The translations under genes and the position numbers were made by a program. A stretch of 64,000 nucleotides of DNA from Roseomonas gilardii subsp. gilardii (lineage in GTDB: Bacteria; Pseudomonadota; Alphaproteobacteria; Acetobacterales; Acetobacteraceae). Below the pieces are notes generated by a model, which worked only from the letters and a program-made list of their open reading frames with translations, had not been told where the DNA came from and made no database searches. Positions 52,851 to 62,417 of this stretch are shown piece after piece; position 1 is the stretch's first letter; every line of letters starts with the position of its first letter. The stretch covers positions 2,938,001 through 3,002,000 of the forward strand of contig NZ_CP095554.1 of NCBI RefSeq assembly GCF_023078375.1, given 5' to 3'.

Positions 52851-53064
52851 GCCGCAGGGCGGATTCACGCCTCCGGGCTACGCCCTACGGCGATCCGCCA
52901 GCATGGCCGCAGGGCGGATTCACGCCTTCGGGCTGCGCCCTACGGCGATCCGCCAGCATGGCCGCAGGGCGGATTCACGCCTTCGGGCTGCGCCCTACGG
53001 CGATCCGCCAGCATGGCCGCAGGGCGGATTCACGCCTTCGGGCTGCGCCCTACGGCGATCCGCC
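52851..53064. repeat. Tandem array of a 55-base palindromic (REP-like) unit, nearly four copies
   Basis: Units start at 52851, 52906, 52961 and 53016; the first three are 55 bases and nearly identical (copy 1 has three differences), and the fourth is cut at about 53064. Each contains GGCGGAT near one end and ATCCGCC near the other, with further small palindromes (TTCGGGC, GCGCCC), like the scattered palindromic REP elements of proteobacteria. The array starts five bases after the creA stop and its last unit holds the end of the AI-2E gene. It is not CRISPR, as there are no spacers. Confidence 0.9.
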
Positions 53065-54144
53065 CTGGTCCACCCCCGCCACAGGCGGCTGGTCGAGCCA
53101 TTCCTTGAGGATGGTGAAGCCCACAGCCAGCAGCACGGGGCCCAGGAAGAGGCCGAGCAGGCCGAAGGCGAAGGCGCCGCCCAGGGCGCCGAGGATGGTC
53201 AGCAGCAGCGGCAGGTCGGCACCGCGCGCGATCAGCCAGGGGCGGATGAAATTGTCCACCGAGGAGATCCCGCCCGCGCCATAGACAAGCATGAAGGCCC
53301 CGGCCCAGCCGCGCCCGTCGATGAACAGCCAGATCGCGGCCGGGATCCACACCACCGGCGCACCGACCGGCAGGATGGAGATGCAGCCGGCCACGACGCC
53401 GAGCAGCACCGGCTGGGGCACGCCCACGAGCCAGAGGCCGAAGCCGGTCATCACCCCCTGCGCCACCGCCGTGCCCAGCAGCCCATAGACCACGCCCTGG
53501 GTCACATCCCCGGCCAGGAGCACCAGGTGCCGCCCGCGCGCGCCGGCGATCCGCTCCGCCATGCGCTGCACCGCATCCGCCAGCCTCGCGCCGTCGCGGA
53601 AGAAGAAGAAGGCCAGCAGGATCGCGATCAGCAGCTCCGCCAGCCCGGACAGGATGCCCAGCAAGCCGGAGAGCAGGAGCTGCGCGACGCTGCCGATATA
53701 GGGCTGCAGCGTCTGGAACAGCCCCGAAAGGTCCATGCCCAGGCGCTCCACATAGCCCTGCAGCCAGGGGCCCAGCACGGGAATGGAGCCCACCAGGCCG
53801 GACAGGCTCGGCAGGCCGCCATCCGTGGCCCGGCGCACCATCTGGCGCAGGTTCTCCACATCCGCCCCGCTGGTGGGCGCCGCGAAGAGCAGCGGCAGGC
53901 CCAGCACCAGGAACATGGCGCAGACCATGATGGCGGCGGCGAGGTTGGCGGAAAGCCCCAGCCTTTCCCGCAACAGCCGGTAGGCCGGCCATGTGGAGTA
54001 GCTCAGGATCGCCGCCCAGAGCAGCGCGGACAGGAAGGGGCGCACCACCAGCAGGCAGCCCACCAGCAGCGCCAGCAGGGCAAGGGCGCCGATCAGCTGT
54101 GCCGGCCGGAAGGAATCGTCCGGCGTTTCCGGGGTTCGTGCCAT
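53050..54144 (-). CDS. AI-2E transporter (UPF0118) family membrane protein
   Basis: The 364-residue protein has about eight membrane helices (IGALALLALLVGCLLVVRPF; AAILSYSTWPAYRLL; AIMVCAMFLVLGLPLLF) and the family core LLIAILLAFFFFRDGARLAD, GVVYGLLGTAVAQGVMTGFG, ILPVGAPVVWIPAAIWLF and NFIRPWLIARGADLPLLLTI. Members export solutes; the AI-2 link holds for only some. A TTG start at 54159 is also possible. The last codons and the TAG stop fall inside the last repeat unit, so the C-terminus VAGVDQGGSP is partly repeat-derived. Confidence 0.88.
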   Translation of the reverse strand: MARTPETPDDSFRPAQLIGALALLALLVGCLLVVRPFLSALLWAAILSYSTWPAYRLLRERLGLSANLAAAIMVCAMFLVLGLPLLFAAPTSGADVENLRQMVRRATDGGLPSLSGLVGSIPVLGPWLQGYVERLGMDLSGLFQTLQPYIGSVAQLLLSGLLGILSGLAELLIAILLAFFFFRDGARLADAVQRMAERIAGARGRHLVLLAGDVTQGVVYGLLGTAVAQGVMTGFGLWLVGVPQPVLLGVVAGCISILPVGAPVVWIPAAIWLFIDGRGWAGAFMLVYGAGGISSVDNFIRPWLIARGADLPLLLTILGALGGAFAFGLLGLFLGPVLLAVGFTILKEWLDQPPVAGVDQGGSP

Positions 54145-54616
54145 GTTCTCGGCGTCCAAGGATTCAGGCGCGGGGTCCCATCATGGCGCCCACCCCGGAT
54201 ACGGGCCGGACCGACCCGCCCGCGCGTTCCCGCTCTAGGCCGGATCGGCCCCCAGGGAAACCTGTGGAGGGAACGGATGCCCCTGGCGGGGCACCTTGCG
54301 CGAGGGTGGGGCCGCCGTCGAATCGGGCGCGGCTGGCGAGGCCGGGACCCATGACACCGCCGGGGTCCGGGTAACCGCGGCCTCCATGCATCCGCTGCGT
54401 CCTACCTGCCTTCGGCACATCCATTAAAGATAGTGGAAAGAAGCAGAAAGACGATTTCCATGGCGTGCCTCGAAGCACTGATCGTTGCGACGCATCAAAA
54501 AATGTAGATTCCTGTTGATACGCTTCCGGCGTCGCCGCATTTTGCGAGAAATGCTTCGGTTCGGCTATGGGGCTCGGCCGACCGGAGGCCAACACGCTTA
54601 AATCACGAGGGGTTGC
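54145..54616. other. 472-base gap with AT-rich promoter region of the XRE gene
   Basis: The left half is GC-rich with no convincing gene. From about 54415 the composition becomes AT-rich (ATTAAAGATAGTGGAAAGAA; GCATCAAAAAATGTAGATTC; TTGATACGC), which should hold the promoters for the divergent AI-2E and XRE genes. I cannot fix boxes or operators. Confidence 0.45.
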
Positions 54617-55498
54617 ATGCGGTTTGCCGATATCGGGCAGCAATTACGCGCCTACAGGCTCGAATCGGGTCTCCGGGCCGAGGAGATCGCGGCGCGCCTC
54701 GGCGTGTCCCGCGCAGCGCTCTATCGCTATGAGAAAGGCGAGGTCATCAAGCTGGACACGATCCGGCGCCTCGCGGAGCTGCTGAAGATCTCGCCACTCT
54801 CCCTGCTGGGGATCGGTGTCGAGTATTTCTCCCGCCCGCTCGCCCTCACGGAGCGCCTGCGCCAGATCGAGGAACAGGCCGACCAGCTCCTGCAGGTGGG
54901 CGGGGCGCTCTGCGTGCAGGTGTCCTCGGATGCGCTGGAGGGGGCGCTGGCCGAGGCCCTGGCGGAGATCGCCGATGCCTCGCCGGAGCGGATGCAGGCC
55001 CGCACCACGGCGGAACAGGCGCTCAGCCAGCTCGCCACGCGCAAGCGCCTCTATGCCCAGCGCCGGCCCTCGATCATCGCCATGCTGGGCGAAGGCGCGC
55101 TGCGCCGGCTGCTGGAGGATGGCGTGGCCGGCAGCATGCCGCTCTCCGACCGCGTCCGGAACCGCTGCCGCCTGGCGGCGCGCGCCGAGGTGGAGCGTAT
55201 CGCGGAACTGATGGAAAGCGAGCCGATGGGCCTGCAGCTCGGCCTGCTGCCTGGCGGCGATCCGGCCGGCACCTTCGTGGTCTTCCGCGACCGGGAGCGT
55301 GCCCATCTCTGCGCCAACCCCTTTGCTCCCGATGTCTCGCCCTTCAACGCCGTCGGCGTCGGCATGATCACCGGGGCGGATGAGGCCGTGTCCATCCACC
55401 AGCGCGTGGCGGAGTCGGTGTGGCGCGACGCGCTCAAGGGCGCCAGCGCGGCGTCCCGTGTCCGCGAGCTGATCCAGAGCCACTCGCGCAAAGATTGA
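54617..55498 (+). CDS. XRE-family transcriptional regulator with C-terminal sensing domain
   Basis: The 293-residue product has an N-terminal HTH_3 domain (IGQQLRAYRLESGLRAEEIA; ARLGVSRAALYRYEKGEVIK; LDTIRRLAELLKISPLSLLG). The long C-terminal part is helical and has no recognised domain (SRPLALTERLRQIEEQADQL; ERAHLCANPFAPDVSPFNAV). Similar regulators control amino-acid or stress genes. The start ATG 54617 lacks a strong ribosome site, ACGAGGGG being the best. The target is unknown; the gene faces the Pat-like gene across 52 bases. Confidence 0.85.
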   Translation: MRFADIGQQLRAYRLESGLRAEEIAARLGVSRAALYRYEKGEVIKLDTIRRLAELLKISPLSLLGIGVEYFSRPLALTERLRQIEEQADQLLQVGGALCVQVSSDALEGALAEALAEIADASPERMQARTTAEQALSQLATRKRLYAQRRPSIIAMLGEGALRRLLEDGVAGSMPLSDRVRNRCRLAARAEVERIAELMESEPMGLQLGLLPGGDPAGTFVVFRDRERAHLCANPFAPDVSPFNAVGVGMITGADEAVSIHQRVAESVWRDALKGASAASRVRELIQSHSRKD

Positions 55499-55505
55499 TC
55501 CCGCC

Positions 55506-55547
55506 GGGGGCGGCACCGGGTCCACCCCCGGGCCCGCCTCCGCCCCC
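55506..55547. terminator. Possible hairpin between convergent XRE and Pat-like genes
   Basis: GGGGGCGG pairs with CCGCCCCC around a long loop that itself holds CCGGG and CCCGG arms. There is no T-run, so this is a weak call. Confidence 0.3.
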
Positions 55548-55550
55548 TCC

Positions 55551-58172
55551 TCAGAGATCGAGGCTCGCCTCCAGGACGTCGTCCTCCAGGCGGTGCAGAT
55601 GGAAGCCAAGCTTGGTCACGAAGGCCTGCATCGGCGTGTTATCCGCCAGAACCTGCCCCACCACGCGGCGGATGCCGGTTTCCCGCCCCCAGTCCAGCAC
55701 CCGCGTCATCAGGTGGCGGCCCAGGCCCTTGCCCTTCCAGCGGGGCAGCACCACCACGGCGAACTCGGCGCTGTTGCCCTGCCCTTCCCGCGTCAGCCGG
55801 GACACGCCGACGATCCGCTCCACCCCGTCCTCGCCCGTCTCGATGGCGACGAAGGCCATCTCCCGGTCGTAGTCGATCTGCGTCATGCGGGCGATCTGGG
55901 CACGCGGCAGCTCGCGCATGGAGCCGAAGAAGCGCCAGCGGATATCGTCCGGGTCCATGTTCCGGAAGGCCTCGGCCTGGGCGGCCGCATCCTCGGGCCG
56001 GATCGGGCGCACCATCAGCCGGCGCCCGTCCGGCGCTGTCCAGGGCGCCGCCAGTTCCGCCGGATAGGGCGGGATGGCCAGCATCGCGGCCTCGCCTTCC
56101 GCCCGCAGGCGCAGGTCGGCATCCACGGCGACCACGCCCGCGGCCGAGGCGATCAGCGGGTTGATGTTGGCTTCCTTGATCTCGGGGAAGTCCACCACCA
56201 GGGCCGAAAGCCGCACCAGCGCATCGGACACCGCCTCGACCTTCACCGCCTCCTGGTCCCGCCAGCCGTGTAGGCGGCGCGAGATCCGCGTGCGGCCGAT
56301 CAGCGCCGTGGCCAGGACGCGGTTCAGCGGCGGCAGGTCCACCGCCTCGTCCGCCTGCAGGTCGGCGGTGGTGCCGCCGGCGCCGAAGCCGATCCAGGGG
56401 CCGAACATCACCTCGTCGCCCAGGCGCAGGCGCAGCTCCGCGCCCGGATGCGCCTGCCGCTCCACCAGCAGCCCGTCGATGCGGCAATCCGGCCGTTCCT
56501 GCGCCGCGCGCGTCAGCATGGCGAGGCCCGCGGCGCGCACGCTCTTCACGTCCCGCAGCCCGACCGCGACACCGCCGATCTCGGTCTTGCGGGGCAGTTC
56601 GGCGCTCAGCAGCTTCAGCACCACCGGGAAGCCGAGCTCCATGGCCGCCTTGCCCGCATCGACGGGGCTGGCGACCACGCGGCGCGCGATGGTCGGCACG
56701 CCATAGGCGTCGAAGACGCTCAGCGCCTCCGCCTCGTTCAGCGCCAGCCTGCCCCGGGCGCGCACCGTGTCCAGCAGCCGGCGCACCGCCGCGCGGTCGG
56801 GCGCGAAGTCGAGCACGTCGCGCGGCGGCAGTTCCGCCGCGGCATCGCGGTTGCGCCGGTCCTGCGCCAGGTGCAGCGCGCCCCGCACCGCCCGCTCCGG
56901 AGTGGGAAAGACGGCGATGCCGGAGCGGGCGAGGAAGGAGCGCTGCGGGCCGCCGGTCGCCTGTCCGAGCCAGCCCACCAGGATCGGCGCGCCCCGGATG
57001 CCGCTGAGCCCGGCCATGGCGGCGGCCACGGCGTCACTGTCCTCCTCCGGGTTCGGCGAATGGATCGCCACCACCGAGCCCACTTCCGGCAGCGTGGCGA
57101 TCATCGCCGCCACCTCGGCCAGCCGGTGCCCCTCGCCATGCGGCAGGACCAGCGGGTTGCCGCCGTGCCAGCGCGGCGGCAGCGACAGGTGCAGCATCGG
57201 CCAGGCCGCCTCGGGGATTTCCGCCAGCCGGCCGCCACGGCGCAGCGCGGAATCCGTGGCCATCTGGCCCGTGGCGAGGCCGTTGGACACCACCGCGATC
57301 CGGTCCGCCTCCGCCCCGCTGCGCAGCGAGGAGACCCGGACCCGTGACAGCGTCTCGGCGGCCGCGAGGAGTTCTGCCAGATCCGCCACCCGCAACACCC
57401 CGGCGCGGCGCAACGCCGCCTCCATCACCGCATCCGCCCCGCCCAGTGCTTCGCGGGAGGCGCTGCCGGGGCGGATCGCCACCACAGGCCGGGTGCGGGC
57501 CGTGGCGCGGGCGGCGGAGATGAACTGGCGCCGGTTCTTGATCCGCCGCAGGTCCAGCAGCACGGCGTTGGTGGCCGCGTCGCGCGCTAGCCAGTCCAGC
57601 GCGCCGGCGAAGCCGTAATCCGCATTGCCGCCGATGCCCGCGATCAGGCTGAAGCCGAAGCCCTGAGCCTCGGCATAGTCCAGGAGCGCCCGTGCCAGGG
57701 CCGAGGACTGGCAGAGCAGCGCCAGCTTCCCCGGCCGTGGCAGGAGATGCGAGAGCGTGGCGTTGAGGCCCAGTGGCGGCACCGCCAGGCCGAAGGAGCG
57801 CTGCCCCAGCGCCCGAACGCCGCTGCCGCGCGCGAGGGCGGCGAGGTCGGGGGAAGCGACCGGCACCACCGCCGCGTGGCAGCCCCGCGCAGCGAGGGCG
57901 GCGAAGGCGGCGGGCTGCGCCTCCGGCGGCAGCGAAATCACGGCGAGTTCCGGCGCCTCGTCCAAGGCGTCGAGGCTTGGCGCCTCCTCCAGCCCGTCCC
58001 AGCGGAAGCCGATCGTGTGCAGCACGCCCTTGAACCGGCCGGCGACCAGGTTCCGTGCCAGGATGGCGGTCTCCGGCAGGGCGGGATCGCCCAGGAAGGC
58101 CACGCGCCTGGGCGCGAAGAGCGAGGCGGCCCGGAAACCGGGCCGGAGGCTGGGAGCGTCGAAAGGGGTCAT
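55551..58172 (-). CDS. Pat-like fusion: NDP-forming acyl-CoA synthetase domains plus GNAT acetyltransferase
   Basis: The 873-residue protein has a CoA-binding domain (ASLFAPRRVAFLGDPALPET), a succinyl-CoA-ligase-like flavodoxin domain (GKLALLCQSSALARALLDYA), an ATP-grasp domain (LNEAEALSVFDAYGVPTIAR; GFPVVLKLLSAELPRKTEIG) and a C-terminal GNAT domain (MVRPIRPEDAAAQAEAFRNM; GNSAEFAVVVLPRWKGKGLG; RRVVGQVLADNTPMQAFVTK). This is the domain order of Pat/YfiQ, which acetylates lysines of enzymes such as acetyl-CoA synthetase. The catalytic His of active acyl-CoA synthetases is not evident, so only the GNAT half may be active, as in Pat. The preferred start is 58172 (MTPFDAPSL). Confidence 0.87.
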   Translation of the reverse strand: MTPFDAPSLRPGFRAASLFAPRRVAFLGDPALPETAILARNLVAGRFKGVLHTIGFRWDGLEEAPSLDALDEAPELAVISLPPEAQPAAFAALAARGCHAAVVPVASPDLAALARGSGVRALGQRSFGLAVPPLGLNATLSHLLPRPGKLALLCQSSALARALLDYAEAQGFGFSLIAGIGGNADYGFAGALDWLARDAATNAVLLDLRRIKNRRQFISAARATARTRPVVAIRPGSASREALGGADAVMEAALRRAGVLRVADLAELLAAAETLSRVRVSSLRSGAEADRIAVVSNGLATGQMATDSALRRGGRLAEIPEAAWPMLHLSLPPRWHGGNPLVLPHGEGHRLAEVAAMIATLPEVGSVVAIHSPNPEEDSDAVAAAMAGLSGIRGAPILVGWLGQATGGPQRSFLARSGIAVFPTPERAVRGALHLAQDRRNRDAAAELPPRDVLDFAPDRAAVRRLLDTVRARGRLALNEAEALSVFDAYGVPTIARRVVASPVDAGKAAMELGFPVVLKLLSAELPRKTEIGGVAVGLRDVKSVRAAGLAMLTRAAQERPDCRIDGLLVERQAHPGAELRLRLGDEVMFGPWIGFGAGGTTADLQADEAVDLPPLNRVLATALIGRTRISRRLHGWRDQEAVKVEAVSDALVRLSALVVDFPEIKEANINPLIASAAGVVAVDADLRLRAEGEAAMLAIPPYPAELAAPWTAPDGRRLMVRPIRPEDAAAQAEAFRNMDPDDIRWRFFGSMRELPRAQIARMTQIDYDREMAFVAIETGEDGVERIVGVSRLTREGQGNSAEFAVVVLPRWKGKGLGRHLMTRVLDWGRETGIRRVVGQVLADNTPMQAFVTKLGFHLHRLEDDVLEASLDL

Positions 58173-58268
58173 CGCCGCATCAGGGTGGTGATTTCCGGGC
58201 GATGCGGCAATCTTGCTTTCGGGCCTTCCCGTCAATGCCATTCGGCGGGGGCATGAAAAGGAGAGGCC

Positions 58269-59252
58269 GTGCCGATGCCGCAGGATTCGCGCTGGGACCC
58301 GGAGATGCTTCGCTTCACCCGCGCGATGGAGGCCGCCGCCCTGCCCGATCCGATCCCGGACATCACCCGGGACACGGCGCGGAACCTCGCCGCCGGGCGG
58401 GCGCGGACCGAGGCGTTGAACCTGCCTCTCGCGGCCGGGGGCCATGCCATGGCGGAAAGCCGTGATCTGCGGCTGGACCTGCCCGGTGGCCCGCTATCCT
58501 GCCGACTCCACCGCCCGCATGGGGAAGGCGGGCATGGTGGCACCCTGCCGGTGATGGTGAACCTGCATGGCGGCGGCTGGGTCTGGAACAGCGTCGATAC
58601 GCATGACCGGCTGTTCCGCGCCTATGCCCATGCCGCGGGCTGCGCCGTCCTGGCACCCGACTACAGCCTGTCGCCCGAGGCCGCCTTTCCCACGGCGCTG
58701 GAACAGAGCGCGGCAGTGGTGCGCCATGTGGCGGCGCATGGCGCCCCGCTGGGGCTGGACCCCGCGCGCATCGTGCTGGGCGGCGATTCGGCCGGCGCCA
58801 ATCTCGCCCTCGCGGCGGCGCTGCTGCTGCGCGAGACCGATCCGGGCCTTACCCTGCGCGGGCTGCTGCTGGCCTATGGCTGCTACGACGCCCGCTGCGG
58901 CACGGAAAGCCAGCGCGAATTCGCCGAGGGCTTCGGCCTGACGCGGGAAAGGATGAAGCTGTTCTGGCGCCTCTACGCACCGGAGGAGGAGGCCCGGATG
59001 AGCCCCCTCGCCTCGCCGCTCTTCGCCGATCTCCGTGGCCTGCCCCCGGCCCTGTTGCAGATCGCGGAGCTGGATGTGCTGCGCGATGACAGCCTCGCCA
59101 TGGCCGGGCGGATGCGGGAGGCGGGGGTAGAGGTGCTGTCGCGCCTGTTTCCCGGCACGGTGCACGGCTTCCTGCGCGCCCAGGGCCGTGTCGGCGCGGC
59201 CGATGAAGCGGTGGCGGAAGCGGGGCGCTGGCTGCGGGAAAGGCTCGCCTGA
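58269..59252 (+). CDS. HSL-family alpha/beta hydrolase (esterase)
   Basis: The 327-residue product has the hormone-sensitive-lipase-family marks: VMVNLHGGGWVWNSVDTHDR (HGGG oxyanion loop), LAPDYSLSPEAAFPTALEQS, the nucleophile elbow VLGGDSAGANLALA (Ser), ELDVLRDDS (Asp) and TVHGFLRA (His). It hydrolyses short-chain esters; the substrate is unknown. The GTG at 58269 follows AAGGAGAGG; the ATG six bases on is an alternative. It diverges from the Pat-like gene and converges with the M20 gene. Confidence 0.9.
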   Translation: MPMPQDSRWDPEMLRFTRAMEAAALPDPIPDITRDTARNLAAGRARTEALNLPLAAGGHAMAESRDLRLDLPGGPLSCRLHRPHGEGGHGGTLPVMVNLHGGGWVWNSVDTHDRLFRAYAHAAGCAVLAPDYSLSPEAAFPTALEQSAAVVRHVAAHGAPLGLDPARIVLGGDSAGANLALAAALLLRETDPGLTLRGLLLAYGCYDARCGTESQREFAEGFGLTRERMKLFWRLYAPEEEARMSPLASPLFADLRGLPPALLQIAELDVLRDDSLAMAGRMREAGVEVLSRLFPGTVHGFLRAQGRVGAADEAVAEAGRWLRERLA

Positions 59253-59284
59253 GCCCTCCCGGCCAGCCCGCTCCCCGCCCGCGA

Positions 59285-60463
59285 TCAGCCCTTGGCCGAC
59301 AGCGCCCGCCTCGCCGCCTCGGCGAGGTAGCTGCTGGCCACCGGCAGCACGCGGTCGTCGAAATCGTAATGCGGGTTATGCAGTTCCCGGCCGCCCTCGG
59401 CGGGGCCGTTGCCGATCCAGACGAAGGCCCCCGGCACCTTCTGCAGGAAGGCGCTGAAATCCTCTCCGGTCATCGCCGGCGCCATGTCGCGGCGCAGGGG
59501 GGCCACGGCGGCGGCGGCCCCGGCAGCCAGTTCGCGCTCCGCCGGATGATTGACCGTGGCATCCACCCCGGCCAGCACCCGTACCTCGGCCTGCACGCCG
59601 AAGCCCGCTTCCAGCCCGGCGGCGATGGCCTTCAGGCGCTCGATCATCAGCGCGCCGACCTCGTCGTCGATGAAGCGGATCGTGCCGTCCAGCACCACCT
59701 CCGCCGCGATCTGGTTCGTGGCCTCGCCGCCATGGATCGTGGTCAGGCTGCACACCGCCGTCTTCATCGGGTCCACCGAACGGGCGACGATGGACTGCGC
59801 GGCGGTGATGGCATGGCCGGCCGCGAGGATCGGGTCACGCGTCAGGTGCGGCAGGGCGGCATGCCCGGCATGGCCCCGGATGACGATCTTGAAGCGCCGC
59901 CCGGCCGCCATCACCGCGCTGTCATGAACGGCAATGGTGCCCACCGGCAGGCCCGGCCAGTTGTGCCAGCCGAAGATCCGGTCCATGGGGAAACGCTCGA
60001 AGAGACCGTCCGCCACCATGGAGCGGGCCCCACCCCCGCCCTCCTCGGCGGGCTGGAAGACCAGATGGACCGTGCCCGACCAGCTCCTGTCCTCCAGCAG
60101 CAGAGCCGCCGCCCCGAGCAGCGCCACCGTATGGCCGTCATGACCGCAGGCATGCATCACGCCCGGCCGCGTCGAGGCCCAGGGCAGCCCGGTCGCCGCC
60201 TCCTGGATCGGCAGCGCGTCCATGTCGGCGCGCAGGCCGACCGAGCGGTTGCCGCCGCCGCGCCGCAGAGTGGCGACCAGCCCATGGCCGCCGATGCCCT
60301 CGGCGATCTCGGTCACGCCAAGCTCGCGCAGACGTGCGGCCACATAGGTCGCCGTGGGGCCCTCATCCAGGGTAGGGGCAGGGTTGGCGTGCAGATGGCG
60401 GCGCCAGCCGGTCAGGGTCTCAACGAGTTCCGGGTTCATGGTTTTGGGGGATAGCCCGTTCAT
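59285..60463 (-). CDS. M20-family amidohydrolase (hippurate/N-acyl amino acid hydrolase type)
   Basis: The 392-residue product is a zinc-dependent M20D-type amidohydrolase: WRRHLHANPAPTLDEGPTAT, LRADMDALPIQEATGL-like RADMDALP, HACGHDGHTVALLGAAALLL, LVFQPAEEGGGGARSMV, and ALPHLTRDPILAAGHAITAA from the dimerisation domain, then MTGEDFSAFLQKVPGAFVWI. Relatives cleave N-acyl amino acids, hippurate or indole conjugates. The ATG at 60463 has GGAG eight bases upstream. Its start lies six bases from the tamA start on the other strand. Confidence 0.92.
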   Translation of the reverse strand: MNGLSPKTMNPELVETLTGWRRHLHANPAPTLDEGPTATYVAARLRELGVTEIAEGIGGHGLVATLRRGGGNRSVGLRADMDALPIQEAATGLPWASTRPGVMHACGHDGHTVALLGAAALLLEDRSWSGTVHLVFQPAEEGGGGARSMVADGLFERFPMDRIFGWHNWPGLPVGTIAVHDSAVMAAGRRFKIVIRGHAGHAALPHLTRDPILAAGHAITAAQSIVARSVDPMKTAVCSLTTIHGGEATNQIAAEVVLDGTIRFIDDEVGALMIERLKAIAAGLEAGFGVQAEVRVLAGVDATVNHPAERELAAGAAAAVAPLRRDMAPAMTGEDFSAFLQKVPGAFVWIGNGPAEGGRELHNPHYDFDDRVLPVASSYLAEAARRALSAKG

Positions 60464-60468
60464 TGCCG

Positions 60469-62417
60469 ATGCTCCATCGTCTTCCGGCCCTGCTCGCCTC
60501 TTTCACCCTCGTGGCCGCGATGCCGGCGGAAATATCGCTGGGCCAGGGGTTGCCCCAGGGCGGCGATCCGCCGTCCACGGTGCCTTCCGCACAGGCGGCC
60601 TCTCCTGCCACTGAATCCGGATCGGGGGATCAGGATGCCGGGGACGAGGTCACGGTCCCCTACGAGACCGAGTTCCGCCCGACGGGGGATTCCGCGGTCG
60701 ATTCCGCGATCTCCAGCATCTCCTCCCTGAAGCGGCTGCAGAGCCTGGCCCCCACCTCGGCCGAGGGGCTGGTCGCCCGCGCGCTTCAGGAACAGGGGCT
60801 GGTCACACGCGCGCTGCGGGCAGAGGGCTTCTATGCCGGGCGCCCGGAGGTGCTGATCGACGGCCAGGCGCCGGATACGCCGCAGCTCGCCGCACGGCTC
60901 GCAGGCCGGAAGCAGCCGGTGAAGGTGACTGTCGGCGCCGCGCTGGGGGAGCGGTTCCGGATCGGCGTGCTCCGCGTCGCGCCGGCGGAGCCAGACCGCG
61001 ACCTGGGCGCCGCCGGCGAGGTCACCGGCCTCGCCAAGGGCGATCCCGCCCGGGCCGAGGACGTGATCGCCGCGGGCGACCGACTGGTCACCGCCCTGCG
61101 CGACGCCGGATACCCCTTCGCCTCCATCCCCCGGCGCGAGGTGACGGTCGATTTCGACACGCATCTGATGGACGTGGTCTATCACCTCCAGCCCGGGCCG
61201 CAGGCGCGCTTCGCCACGCCGGAGGTGGAAGGCGCCACCCGTGTCAGCCAGCGCATGCTGAACGCCGTGGCCGGGCAGCTCACGGACAAGGAATACAGCC
61301 CGCAGACCCTGAACCGGGTGCGGCGGGACCTGGTGGACCTCGGCGTCTTCGGCATGGTGCGGGCGCAGGAAGGCACGGCGCTGGACGGCAGCGGCCGCCT
61401 GCCGGTCACCTTCCTGGTTTCCGAGCGGCCGCGCCGGGCCCTGGGCGCCAGCGGCGCCTACGAGACCCGCAACGGCCCGACCGCGACGGTGTTCTGGGAG
61501 CACCGCAACCTCTTCGGCGCCGCCGAGCGGCTGCGGCTGGAAGGCTCGATCGGCCGGACCACGCAGAGCAGCGCAGGCAACAGCTTCAACGCCCGGGTGG
61601 GCGCCAATCTCCGCTCGCCCTGGATCTTCGGCCGCAACATGACGCTGGTGATCGACACCGCTGCGATCCGCGAGCGCCTGCTCGCCTATGACCGTGACGC
61701 CATCACCGGCGCGGTGTCGATCGAGACCAAGCCCGATCCGCGCCTGACCCTGGCGGGCGGCGTGATCGGCGAGTTCGGCAGGACGAAGGAGTATGGGGCG
61801 AGCAAGCGCGACTACCAGCTCGTCGGCCTGCTCGGCACGGCCTTCTGGGACGATACGGACAGCCTGCTCGACCCCTCGCGCGGGGTGCGGCTGAACGGGC
61901 TGATCTCACCGATCTATGCCATCAATGGCGGGCAGACCTTCGTGCGGATGCGCGGCACCGCCACCGCCTATCACGACCTCACCAGCGACAGGGGCACCAT
62001 CCTGGCAGGGCGCAGATCTCCGTCGGCAGCATCCTCGGCACCTCCTCCTATTTCGACGTGCCACCGCATATGCGCTTCTATGCCGGCGGCGGCGGCTCGG
62101 TGCGCGGCTATGACTTCCAGCGCATCGGGCCGCGCCGCAGCAACGACACGCCGACCGGCGGCCTCTCGGTCGTCGAGGCCAATCTGGAGGTGCGGCAGCG
62201 CATCTCGGGCGCCTGGGGCATGGCCGCCTTCATCGATGGCGGCAGCGTGCAGGAGGACAGCGCGCCCGGCTTCAGCAACCTCGCCTTCGGCGCGGGCCTC
62301 GGCGTGCGCTACGCCACCGCCATCGGCCCGATCCGCGCCGACGTGGCCTTGCCGCTGAAGAAGCTGCCGGGCGATTCCGGCTATGGTCTCTATATCGGCA
62401 TCGGGCAGGCCTTCTGA
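60469..62417 (+). CDS. tamA: TamA outer-membrane assembly factor, frameshifted in the barrel
   Basis: TamA is a Bam-like (Omp85) outer membrane protein that works with TamB to deliver lipids or proteins to the outer membrane. The N-terminus has a signal-like stretch (MLHRLPALLASFTLVAAMPA), then POTRA domains (KRLQSLAPTSAEGLVARALQ; FATPEVEGATRVSQRMLNAV) and the barrel (LGASGAYETRNGPTATVFWE; GGVIGEFGRTKEY). After TILAG the frame turns to nonsense. The other frame reads AQISVGSILGTSSYFDVPPH, MRFYAGGGGSVRGYDF, then GPIRADVALPLKKL to a stop at 62417. One extra G in the run 62008-62010 joins them into 649 residues. TTG 60463 is an alternative start. Confidence 0.88.

Noticed and set aside
52851-53064. 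CRISPR array
   Set aside because: The 55-base units are directly adjacent with no unique spacers and no cas genes are nearby.
52903-54354. Repeat-encoded protein running into the antisense of the AI-2E gene
   Set aside because: The repetitive peptide comes from the palindromic repeat and the rest is antisense to a membrane protein with clear family motifs.
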